A DNA stretch of 64,000 nucleotides from Boesenbergia rotunda (Eukaryota; Streptophyta; Magnoliopsida; Zingiberales; Zingiberaceae), in contig JAGFNQ010000283.1 in the NCBI GenBank assembly GCA_024364735.1, forward strand, positions 40,892 through 104,891, read 5' to 3'. Positions within the stretch are counted from its first letter, which is position 1, and each line of letters starts with the position of its first letter. A program made the position numbers and the translations under genes. Under the pieces are notes generated by a model that did no database searches, was not told where the DNA came from, and saw only the letters and a program-made list of their open reading frames with translations. This document shows, one piece after another, positions 31,756 through 42,162 of this stretch.

Positions 31756-34039
31756 TGTTGGGACCGGGTGCATGTTCACAAGGATACGGGTTCGTAAATT
31801 TTAAAATATTTACGTGCAGCGGAAGAATTAGCATAAATAATTTCTTAAATTATTTTAACCATGTATCTAGCATGCGACCTTATGATGTGTGGACATGATC
31901 ATAAATTAAAATTTTAGCGAAAAGTAAACTAATTTACTTAGTACCTCGCGTAACTCGAAGTAAGGGACGAGATCCAACCGTAGTGTCCCTTGGAAGCTCC
32001 GCCTCTATTCGCGTCCACGCCGAGTTCTCTTCGGGATGACTTCGCAAAGTCACGAGTTTTGTGCTGACGAGAACTACTAGATTCTCCAAAGGCACAACTA
32101 GAAAAACAAGAGAGAAAGATGGAAACTAACCACCAAGTAACGGAATCAAAATTCCGGGAAGGAAGGAGTTGCGTCCCGCTTCTTCTTCTTCTTGTATGGC
32201 TCCTTCTTGGTGGTGTGAACCCACGGCAACCTAAAGGGAGGGTGGTTCGTCGGCCCTAGGGTGGATGTGTGCCGGCCCTAGCAAGTAGAGGTGGGCGCCG
32301 GCCCTAGGAAGAAGAGAGAAGGAGAGGGAGAGATTAAGAGAGAGAGGGAGAGAATTAATCTCTTGATCAATCTATATTGAGGAATTCAAGCCTAGCCTTG
32401 GTTCCTTTATATAGTAGTCTCTCCCTTGCCAAGTCTCCCCTTTAACGGAATTTTTCATAAGAAATTTATCCTATAAATTTTCTTATGAATTATTCCGTTT
32501 AAGCCAAGTTTTATTATAACTAATCTTTATAATAAAACAAATACATCTCTCCTTTTATTATGGAATAAATTTTACAAGAAATTTATAAATTTTCTTTATT
32601 ATGGAAAAATCAATTCATAATTGATTTTATAAAATTAAAATAAACCATTCCATGAATCATTTTAATTTCCATAAAAAGAATAAATTTCTAGAAATTTCTT
32701 TATATAAATTTCTTTATACAAATTTATTTATCCATAATTTATAAAATAAATCGCGCTAGATTTATTTTATTAATTAAAGCAAATAAATTGGTTTCTCCCC
32801 ATTGTTGTGGCTGGCCAAACCAAAGAGGGTTGGCACCCTCTTTGGCCGGCCAAACCGAGCCGATCCCATCGCGAATTAAACTCATTTAATTCGCCCGATA
32901 AGCCTTCAAAAGACTTAGCCATTTTAAGCTTCCATTGCGCCTCTGATTAATTTAGATTCGACTTAATTTCTCTTGATTGGAAAATTCAATTTTCAACTCG
33001 TTTTAAATCCTTTGGATTACTCGTAATGCGTGTGACTAAATAGGCTTTCGATTTATGTTGGCCGTCTATAATTAACCAATTATAGAACGATCATGAGTGG
33101 CACCTAGTAGTACATCATGACCCCCAATTAATCGAAAGATCAACGGTTGACCTCAGAAATAATTCTGAAACCCTTCAGCAGCTCTAATGAATCATGCCTC
33201 ATTCCCTTCACCATCTTATACCCACATGGTTCAGGACATGGTCTGTGTGTGTCAGTCCCCACTAGGCTGACTATGTCACACCTAGCCCAAGTAGTGTCTT
33301 TCTCGTCCTTTGGATTTCTAATTACTCTCATGTATTTAAGAGACTCATACTCTAAATATGACATGCTCTGGCCAGAGGCTTTGAGTAACAATCTGATGAT
33401 AGGCCTGGGTATACATCTCCTTGCATGGAGTGGTGAATCCTTTGTAGGCTGTTCAAACATCTTCGGGCACTTCGGCTTGTACCCAACCATCCTGGGTCCA
33501 CACCTCCTTGGAGATGCTTGCTTAAGATGTTAAAGTATAAGTCTCCATGACCAAGATGACTTGAACACCGCAAGTCAAAGGAACATCGCACTTAAGCTGC
33601 AGTAAGAACTTCACTGACCTGTCTATGTATAGACTACCATGTGAAGTTTTACAGTCAGTCACTCCAATGAACTAGTTCCCTTAACTAGCATCCATGTTTA
33701 TCTCGAGACATCCCAATGTCACCAGCCAGTGAGAATCAGCTGATTAGAGAATAACCCATGCTAGTCTCAACAGAATTGATAGTGTCCGTTTTTATCAATT
33801 CATCGACTAGGGATATTTTCAATACTTCACAATTGCACATGTAGAGATAATCACTAGTTGTGATTCCATCACAAATTCTCTTATGCTGTGAATTGTATTG
33901 CGGACATTCAGTAGATGAGTTTAAGATCCCAATCAAATACTCAAATATGTATACTTAAATATTGAATTTTCATTTATTAAAATAAATATTTACAATCATA
34001 AGGCTATTGCCTTAGGACACTTCTCTCATATCACTAACA
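31756..34039 (-). repeat. 3' LTR of Copia-B (2284 bp)
   Basis: In element orientation it starts TGTTAGTGATATGAGAGAAG and ends ..catgcacccggtcccaaca. AT-rich in the middle (32450-32780), with a ggccggcc palindromic patch near 32840. ORFs seen in it on both strands have no recognisable content. Confidence 0.9.
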
Positions 34040-34041
34040 AA

Positions 34042-34050
34042 CTCCCACTT
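34042..34050 (-). other. polypurine tract of Copia-B
   Basis: Reverse complement aagtgggag, just before the LTR start, as in Tork-type Copia elements. Confidence 0.75.
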
Positions 34051-34053
34051 GGC

Positions 34054-36129
34054 CTAATGCCAATCGCTACGGTATCCAATACCACAGGCTCTAACATGAC
34101 CCTCAAACTTGTTCTGAGGCAAGGCCTTAGTTAAAGGATCCGCTAAATTCCTTTCAGTGTGAATTTTCTCAATTTGTATATCATTCCTACTTATAATCTC
34201 TCTGATCAGATGATAGCGGCGAAGCATGTGTTTGGATCGCTGATGAGACCTTGGTTCCTTTGCTTGTGCAATAGCTCCATTGTTGTCGCAGTAAACCGAC
34301 ACTGCTTCATCAATGGTTGGAACCACACCATGTTCGGAGACAAACTTCTTGATCCAGACTGCTTCCTTTGCTGCTTCCGAAGCTGCGATATATTCCGCTT
34401 CCGTGGTGGAATCCGCTACAGTGTCTTGTTTGGAACTCTTCCAACTTATTGCGTCTCCATTCAAAGTAAATACGTATCCAGACTGAGATTTGGAGTCATC
34501 CTTATCTGTCTGGAAACTGGCATCTGTATACCCACGTATTACCATATCTCCTTCTCCATATATTAGGAACACATCGTTAGTTCTTCTTAAGTACTTAAGG
34601 ATTGTCTTGACAGCCGCCCAGTGATCCATTCCTGGATCCGACTGGTATCTGCTCGTGACGCTCAGAGCATACAATACATCAGGTCTTGTACATAACATAG
34701 CATACATGATAGATCCTATTGCGGATGCATAAGGAATCTTATTCATGCAAATCCTCTCGTCTTCTGTGCGCGGACACATAGACTTTGAAAGGTTGATCCC
34801 ATGCTTGATAGGAAGGTAACCTTTCTTGGATTCCGACATGCTAAACCTTTTTAGCACTCGGTCTATATATGTAGACTGCGAAAGACCAAGCAACCATTTT
34901 GATCTATCTCTAAAGATTCTAATCCCAAGGATAAAGGTTGCTTCTCCCAGGTCTTTCATGGAGAAAGTTTTGGACAACCAAATTTTAACTGTCTGTAAGA
35001 CTGATATATCATTTCCTATAAGTAATATGTCATCAACATATAATACTAGGAATACGACTACACTCCCACTAACCTTCTTGTACACACAAGGTTCGTCAGG
35101 ATTTTGTGAGAAATCAAACTCTTTGATTGTCTCATCAAAACGGATGTTCCATCTCCTTGATGCTTGCTTCAGACCATATATGGATCGTCGAAGCTTGCAT
35201 ACTTTGGTTTTATCATCCGATGTGAAACCTTCAGGTTGTATCATGTATACATCCTAAAGCAGGTTTCCATTAAGGAAAGCTGTTTTCACATCCATTTGCC
35301 ATATCTCATAATCATAATGAGCTGCTATGGCTAGGAGCATCCGAATGGATTTAAGCATAGCTACTGGCGAATAGGTTTCGTCATAATCAATTCCTTATTT
35401 CTGACGATATCCTTTTGCCACTAATCTAGCCTTAAAGGTAACAACATTACCTTCCATGTCAGTTTTCTTCTTGAAAACCCACTTGCACCCTATGGGCTTA
35501 ATCCCTTCAGGTGGGTTAACCAAGTCCCATACTTGGTTTTCGTACATGGAATCCATTTCTGACTTCATGGCTTCAAGCCATTTGTCCCTTTCTGAATTTT
35601 TCAGAACATCTTCATAACTGATAGGTTCATCGTCGTTCGATTCACTTATGAGAAATCTGTATCTCTCTGGAATATTGCGTGTCCTATTAGACCTACGAAG
35701 AGGTGGTGTTGTTTTAGGTTCAACTGATAGCTCATCATTATGAGTTATTGGTTGTGGGTCTAGACTAGGTGTCTCTGTAATGTCTATTGGAGTTTCTTGA
35801 ACTTCATCAAGTTCAATGCCACTCCCACTGTTTTCTTGTAAAAGAAACTCTTTTTTCAGAAATACAGCATGCTTTGAAACAAACACCTTTTGTTCCAAGG
35901 GATGATAGAATTGGTAACCCTTTGTTTCCTTAGGGTATCCAATAAATAGACATTTATCAGACTTAGCATCCAATATGTCTGATACAGTCCGCTTCACATA
36001 AGCAGGACAACCCCATGTCTTAAGGTGAGTTAAGTGAGGTTTCTTACTATTCCATGTCTCATATGGAGTAGTAGAGACTACCTTGGTCGGGACTCTGTTT
36101 AGCAAGTAAACAGCTGTCTTTAGTGCATA
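34054..36129 (-). pseudogene. pol: pol 3' part of Copia-B (integrase end-RT-RNase H)
   Basis: One frame from the truncated integrase (TAVYLLNRVPTK, YETWNSKKPHLTHLKTWGC) through a linker with RRSNRTRNIPERYRFL to RT. RT motifs are WVFKKKTDMEGNV, DYDETYSPVA, MDVKTAFLNG and YVDDILLIGND. RNase H follows with GYTDASFQTD, DSTTEAEYIA and YCDNNGAIA, ending at 34054. Stops at 35395-35397 (TAA) and 35254-35256 (TAG) interrupt the RT N-terminal part; the rest is open for 396 codons. Gag, protease and 5' LTR are missing. Confidence 0.93.
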
Positions 36130-37549
36130 TGTAACGCCCACTTTTTTTTTCCCTAAAGCGGCGTTACGCTGACATACTTAAGGCATGTAACATCATACTG
36201 CAGCGGAATAACTTAAACCTTACATATACATGCCCCTACTACCATCCCTAATATAATGACATGGAACTTAACATATGAACGTCATGCTTAACATCATATC
36301 ATAACATGCTTAACATCATACCATAAGGTTCATATCATATCATACTTGACATCTTATCATAAAGTTCCATAAGTCACTATTCGAGCATATAGGTAGCAAA
36401 AATAAAGTTCTTAGCATAAACGGTTAACACATTCGATTTCATGGGCCAAGTCACCATCACACACATATTTCAGGCCCTCCTGCTGCTTCCTCGTTATCCC
36501 CTTGCATGATCTGCGGTATAAGGAAAGAAGACTATAAGCACACAGGCTTAGTAAGACTCTTTCCTACTCACTAAAACATTCGTCATTTCATAATAAGCAC
36601 ATAAAACATCATCATATTTACCATACCCTTGACATGGCATGATCATAAACATAAGTGAACATTCGTAGCATAGCATGAGACATGGCATGAACATAATCAT
36701 ACTAACATTCTAAGCATAGCATGAAACATGGCATAACATAACATAATAATCTTCCCTAGCATGGCATAGACATAGTATAAGCTTAAACGTAGTAGCATGG
36801 CATAATACATGGCATAGCATAACGTAACAAAAATCAACCTATATGGCATAAACATAGGCATATCTTCTATCCTATCATATGAACATCTTCTTAACATAAT
36901 CCTGACATAGATCATTCATGCATATCTTTTATCGTAAAGCATAAGTATAAGACATCATTATCGTAACATAATGCATATCATGTATGAATGCATGGGTGGA
37001 ATGCATTTACATAAAGATGCTTAACTTTTAAAACATACTTTGAAAAATGCTTAAACATCATCATCATAACATTTGGGGTCCCCGGCTTGTACCACATACA
37101 TACATCATAGCGCGCATCCCTAGTAAATCCGAGGTAGCTAGCCCCGACCTACTAGGGTAAGGACAGCATAATCGGTAGTCCCCGAACCGAGGCGCTTCTT
37201 AAGGAGCCCATCCCTGTTGCACAGCTCCGGTAGTGCCAGAACCGTGGACAGCTTCGGTAGTCCATAACCGGGGCGTTCTTAAGGTGCCCATCCCTTGGAC
37301 CCATACTTCGGTCCGGTACAAGCCCATACATAAAGTAAAATACTTTTCATGCTTCATCATTCATAAGACCTTCATGGCATACTCATCATAGCATAACTTG
37401 TTACGGCTCGGCCCGTCTACCGGCCCATTTACCGGTCCTCTCGACCGTCGTACCGTCGACCATCGACCGTGCCGTTTAGCATATTTATGCCTTAAAGACA
37501 TAAGCATCATCTTTCATTCATCATACTTGTCATTCATCATTCTCATTCT

Positions 37550-37860
37550 TAGACATGGCATATGTACACATCATTCATAGAGCATGGCATACATTCGTAT
37601 TATCCTAAAACATGGCATATCATTCCTAAACATGGCATATCATGCATAACCATGTCATATCATTCATAAACATGACATATCATTCGTAACATGGCATATC
37701 ATTCATAACATGGCATATCATTCATAAACATGGCATATCATGCATAACCATGGCATATCATTCATAAACATGGCATATCATGCATAACCATGGCATATCA
37801 TTCATAAACATGGCATATCATTCGTAAACATGGCATATCATTCATAAACATAAATCACAT
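37550..37860. repeat. 20-bp tandem repeat, left LTR of Gypsy-C
   Basis: Around 15 units of catggcatatcattcataaa with variants (tgcataac, attcgtaa). The matching array in the right LTR is at about 43600-43890, with a slightly different order of variants. Confidence 0.88.
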
Positions 37861-38189
37861 CGTACCATAGGGCCATTGGGACCCTTACTTGAAATAAATC
37901 TTAACTTTTATCCTATTAACCCTTATTGGCCGAAACTTGTGGAGTCCCAAGGCCATGTGAAAATTCACATAATCACCATCCTTCATCCTTATATCATGGC
38001 AACACATAAACATATGCTTGAAGTTAAAGACTCAACCCTAACCCTTGGGTCCTTGGGGTTGGCCGAACCATATGGGCCTCTAGGGTGCTCCAAAAATTCC
38101 CAAAATTTATACTTAACTTCTAAACATCATAAGGGAACATTAAATAACATTATCATGATTTTTAGCATAATTATAGACCTTTAAAACAT

Positions 38190-38960
38190 GATGGCCGAAA
38201 CCCTTAAACTCAGGGTCCTCAGTTTTTGTTTCTTTCATGTTGGCCGAAACCCTGGGGTGTCCTAGGGTACTCCAAAAATTCCCAAAAATTATACTTAACC
38301 TCTACACATCATAAGGGAACATCAAATAACATTATCATGATTTTTAACATATTTATAGACATTTAAATCATGGTGGCCGAAACCCATAAACATAGGGACC
38401 TTGGTTTTGTCCCTTTCCTGTTGGCCGAATCCCTAGAGTGTCCTAGGGTACTCCAAAAATTCCCAAAAATTATACTTAACTTCTAAACATCATAAGGGAA
38501 CATCAAATAACATTATCATGATTTTTAACATATTTATAGACATTTAAATCATGGTGGCCGAAACCCATAAACATAGGGACCTTGGTTTTGTCCCTTTCAT
38601 GTTGGCCGAAACCCTAGAGTGTCCTAGGGTACTCCAAAAATTCCCAAAAATTATACTTAACTTCTAAACATCATAAGGGAACATCAAATAACATTATCAT
38701 GATTTTTAACATATTTATAGACATTTAAATCATGGTGGCCGAAACCCATAAACATAGGGACCTTGGTTTTGTCCCTTTCATGTTGGCCGAAACCCTAGAG
38801 TGTCCTAGGGTACTCCAAAAATTCCCAAAAATTATACTTAACTTCTAAACATCATAAGGGAACATTAAATAACATTATCATGATTTTTAGCATAATTATA
38901 GACCTTTAAAACATGATGGCCGAAACCCTTAACCTCAGGGTCCTCAGTTTTCTGTTTCTT
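38190..38960. repeat. 181-bp tandem repeat, left LTR of Gypsy-C
   Basis: The block tggtggccgaaaccc recurs at 38371, 38552 and 38733, with diverged edge units near 38190 and 38914. Each unit holds gttggccgaaaccctagagt, then gtcctagggtactcc and a conserved AT-rich half. The right LTR carries the same array at about 44225-44990. Confidence 0.92.
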
Positions 38961-39932
38961 TCCAACATCAAATCCAAAAACTAACCCATACATCATGCTA
39001 AAAATCATGGAAATCATAGGTAACTATTATACCACAGGTGAGGGAGTCTTACCTTAGATTTCTTGATTTTTTTTCGAACCTTGAAAGAGGAGAAGGAAGA
39101 GGACTTGGTATCTCTTGACCACAACTAGTCCTTGTCACCTTGTAGGAACTTTAGATCTTGAGAGATGAGACCTCTTGTGAAGTTTTCCCCAAGGAATTCC
39201 TCCCTTTGGTGCTCGGCAAGAATGAGGAATGAAGAGGGGAGGAAATGCAATTGATTGAGAGAAGAAGTAACTCCCAAAACTCCTCTCATTATAACCCATC
39301 AAGGAGGCAAATGAAGAGCCTCTCCATGACCCTTCACCTCCTTTTACCTCTTAACCAACCTCCACTTCAATTACTCATAAGAATTCCTTGCTAGGTGAGT
39401 TGGTTAAAGCATTCTTGGTTGTACAAGAGGTCCAAGGTTCAATCCTTGGCTCATGCACATTTATTTTTATTTTGATTTTCATTTCATTTATTTTATTACT
39501 TTATTTTCTTAAATTCCGAAAATCCCCCCTAAAATTACCCATAATTGTACTAATATTCCTAAATAAAATTCTTTTATATTTATATTAATTTTACCTAATT
39601 AATACCCATTTTTGGGCCCATTTAAAGCCCATTAGTACCAAATTCCTCAATTTAGATGGGAACGTTAGGCTAATACTTTCCCATAATCATGTTAATGTGC
39701 CCAAATAAATTCATATTTATATTTATACTAATTCTTCCTAAAAATCCACCTATAATCCTAGTACTAGGAAGCCCATATAAGGCCCATTAGCACTTGGTTT
39801 CCTCAATTTAAATGAGAAAACATGGATTTCCTAGGCCAATGTTCGTATTAATGCCTCTAGGTCCTTCGGAAAATTATCTAGACATGCTCAATATTTCCAG
39901 AAAATATTAAGAGAATTTTCCGGGTCGTTACA

Positions 39933-39944
39933 ATCCCCCATACC
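39933..39944 (-). other. polypurine tract of Gypsy-C
   Basis: Reverse complement ggtatgggggat, immediately before the LTR start TGTAACGACCC. Confidence 0.75.
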
Positions 39945-39966
39945 TCTTGAAAGTTCGTCCTCGAAC

Positions 39967-40154
39967 TTAGATATATTTCGGGTACTTGCGCCTCATTTCG
40001 TCCTCGCGTTCCCAGGTAGCTTCCTCGAACCGCTGGCTTCGCCATAAGATCTTGACTAGAGGTACCTCCTTATTCCTCAGCTTCTTGACTTCCCTATCCA
40101 AAATCTGGATGGCTCTCATATATAAGGTCCTCTTGTACTTGTACTATCTGCGGC
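39967..40154 (-). pseudogene. pol: chromodomain end of Gypsy-C integrase
   Basis: Reverse-strand translation gives LDREVKKLRNKEVPLVKILW, then EEATWEREDEMRRKYPKYI and a TAA at 39967-39969. This is the conserved chromodomain C-terminus of chromovirus integrases, which helps target insertion to chromatin. The segment just upstream (VQEDLIYES) is in another frame, so there is one frameshift. The N gap separates it from the integrase core. Confidence 0.85.
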
Positions 40155-40179
40155 NNNNNNNNNNNNNNNNNNNNNNNNN
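40155..40179. other. assembly gap, 25 N
   Basis: A run of 25 N lies between the integrase core and the chromodomain. About 150-200 codons normally found between these parts are missing, so the true gap is larger than 25 or the join is artificial. Confidence 0.95.
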
Positions 40180-40794
40180 CTTGAAATCCAGGGCACAAGC
40201 TCTCAACATATCCTCTAATATTTGATTCACCCGTTCAGTTTGCCCGTCAGTCTGCGGATGGAAGGCGGTGCTAAATCGCAATTTGGTGCCGAGAGACTTC
40301 TGAACGCATTCCCAAAAATGCGAAGTAAAACGACCATCCCTATCTGAGATAATGGTCTTGGGAACTCCATGAAGTCTGATTACTTCCTTAACATATAGTT
40401 GAGCCAGTTGCTCAATCGAATAGGTCATCTTGATCGCCAAGAAATGAGCAGACTTCGTCAGCCTATCCACGATCACCCATATTGCATCATATCCATTAGT
40501 AGTCCTGGGAAGCCCTGAAATGAAATTCATAGAGATGTCTTCCCATTTCCACTCCGGAATCGCTAGTGGCTGTAGAACTCCTCCGGGTCGCTGGTGTTCC
40601 GCCTTTACTTGCTGGCAAGTCATGCAAGTACCAACATGCTGAGCCACATCCCTCTTCATACCGGACCACCAGAACTTCTCCTTCAGATCTTGATACATCT
40701 TGGTGGATCCGGGATGCATCGAATAAGGGGTCTCGTGAGCTTCCGCCAGTATTTTCTTCGGAGCTCCGGATAATTAGGGATACATAGACGATCC
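40180..40794 (-). pseudogene. pol: integrase core of Gypsy-C
   Basis: Reverse strand. Zinc-binding H-H-C-C region: AHETPYSMHPGSTKMYQDL.., then CMTCQQVKAEHQRPGG. Core: WEDISMNFISGLPRTTNGYD, VDRLTKSAHFLAI, IISDRDGRFTSHFWE and FHPQTDGQTERVNQILEDML. The catalytic D, D, E pattern is visible. The first Asp segment reads SMNFISG, where related elements have (T/M)DF, so the first catalytic Asp seems replaced by Asn. The frame changes near 40795 and ends at the N gap. Confidence 0.9.
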
Positions 40795-41022
40795 CTAACG
40801 TATAACACCCCCCCCTTTGGCGATATGAAAACCATCGCCTTTTCCTTCTAGGATCCCCTGTTTTATTTTCTGAAGGCTCAGATCGCCATCTTGTTTTTCC
40901 AATAGGTCCTCACATAGGGCTATCATTTCCTTTATGTAATTTGACACCATTGTGTGATATGATCGGTCACGCATCATTAATATCCGGTTCATAAACATAA
41001 GATTGAACCACCTTCTTGACAA
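40795..41022 (-). pseudogene. RNase H-integrase linker fragment, Gypsy-C
   Basis: A short open frame ending EKQDGDLSLQKIKQGILEGK, GDGFHIAKGGGVIR. It corresponds to the segment just before the integrase zinc-binding region in related Gypsy elements and joins it after a small frameshift. Its first 40 residues (MFMNRILMMRDRSYHTMV) are not recognised. RT and RNase H are not found upstream. Confidence 0.6.
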
Positions 41023-41072
41023 AGTGTATTACATCTACCTAGACCTTATTGGTTCACAAAAGCCAACAGGAC

Positions 41073-41777
41073 TCAATGAAGTAGAGGGGCTGCCATCAGG
41101 CCCATAACAAAGTACATCATGGCAGTCACTGCCGCTCCCTCGTTCATCCCTCCCTGACCTACCTCAGGATCTTCCACTGTCTCCATCGGATCCTCTTCCC
41201 CTAGCTCGGGAATCTCCTCAGCCACCTCAGGATCTTCTCCAAACATCCCGGGGTCTTCCTCCCACATCTCGAGCATCTCGGGGTCCTGTCCGAACACCTC
41301 GAGATCGTCCTCGCTCATCGGGTCCTCCTCGAACATCTCCAGCATCTCGGGGTCCTCCGTGAATGGCTCGGGGTCCTCCGCGTACATCTCAGGATCCTCT
41401 TCGTGGTCCTCCGCTAATGGCTCGGGATCCTCTTCGTACATCTCCGGATCTTCTTCCGAGTCCCCCAGGTCCTCCGGGAACTCATGTCGGAGAAGCTATC
41501 TACATAATTCCGTATAGCAGATACGGCATCCGTGCTGCCCTCAAATCTGATGAGCCACCACTCTCGCCCGGTTGGGCAATGAACGAAGTAGAGCCCCGAT
41601 CCGATGATCATCCACAACTGGAAATCCCTCCTGCTCCAATTTCCAGAACAGCCGGTCCAATTTCCCAATATTGCCCTGGACTCCAAGGACCGGGCTATAC
41701 TTCACCTCCCCTATCTGCTCCAGCAACTCCCCACTCCGCCCCTGATAACCACTCCTGGTGCCAATCTCGTGCGCCAT
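41073..41777 (-). pseudogene. acidic EDP-repeat ORF of Gypsy-C, unknown function
   Basis: I do not recognise this protein. It starts MAHEIGTRSGYQGRSGELLE at 41777, immediately after a predicted splice acceptor, where gag should be. GVQGNIGKLDRLFWKLEQEG follows. About 78 codons in, the frame meets TGA and, 16 codons later, TAG. It then reads EFPEDLGDSEEDPEMYEEDP and about ten further (E/D)DPE(M/P)-type repeats, ending in a hydrophobic stretch (AAVTAMMYFVMGLMAAPLL). Total 235 codons. The repeat half is open for at least 122 codons. Codon third positions are GC-rich, unlike the AT-rich surroundings. It could be a captured host gene fragment or a lineage-specific first ORF. Confidence 0.55.
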
Positions 41778-42098
41778 CTGGAATTGGAAAAACACAGTCG
41801 GTACGGAACTGATAAAAAAAAACTAGTACAAAACTAGTTTCTCTTTTTTTTTCAATTCACAAATAATACAGAGAGAAGCACGCAAGATATCACTCCTATA
41901 AGTTCCTATTTATACATATTCCTACCCCTATATTATTCTAAATATCTAATTCCTAAAATAAGATAAAGCATCATTAGTCGTTACTTATCGTAACGTACTT
42001 TTCATCATCAATACCGTTCATACTTGCATATTCTATAGTCATAGGTATCATCATTCTAGAACCATAATAGAACATAAAATACACTTAAAGGTACTTAC
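41778..42098 (-). other. predicted leader intron, Gypsy-C
   Basis: Donor cttccaa|GTAAGTACCTTT at 42098, identical to the Gypsy-A donor. The acceptor TTCCAATTCCAG precedes the ATG at 41777. Length 321 nt, compared with 149 nt in Gypsy-A. Confidence 0.55.
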
Positions 42099-42147
42099 TT
42101 GGAAGCTGCAGGAGAGGGCTTGATGTGTGTGTAGTGAGATGATAACG

Positions 42148-42161
42148 GCTCTGATACCAAC
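42148..42161 (-). other. primer binding site, Gypsy-C
   Basis: Reverse complement gttggtatcagagc, one base from the LTR end at 42163; initiator tRNA-Met type. Confidence 0.9.
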
Positions 42162-42162
42162 C

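Larger units (their letters stand above)
31756..36129 (-). mobile_element. Copia-B: Tork-type Copia element, 3' part
   Basis: Complete 3' LTR, polypurine tract, RNase H, RT and the end of integrase on the reverse strand. It is inserted in the RNase H of Gypsy-A and is cut at 36130 by the LTR of Gypsy-C. RT with YVDDILLIGND, the long LTR and the aagtgggag tract fit the Tork/Angela/Ikeros group. Confidence 0.88.
36130..39932 (-). repeat. left (3') LTR of Gypsy-C (3803 bp)
   Basis: In plus reading it runs TGTAACGCCCACTTTTTT.. to ..ttccgggtcgttaca. It holds cataacatggcat-type short repeats (36600-36960, 37550-37860) and a 181-bp tandem repeat (about 38190-38960). It is about as long as the right copy, with scattered single-base changes and a small indel near 36310. 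Confidence 0.93.

Noticed and set aside
32150..33600. ORFs of 116-128 codons in the Copia-B LTR
   Set aside because: They overlap on opposite strands within an LTR, lack domain features, and the region is LTR by its TG..CA ends and flanking polypurine tract.
37876..38184. 102-codon ORF, found again at 43913-44221
   Set aside because: Both lie antisense in the two Gypsy-C LTRs and are identical because the LTRs are. The content has no recognisable domain.
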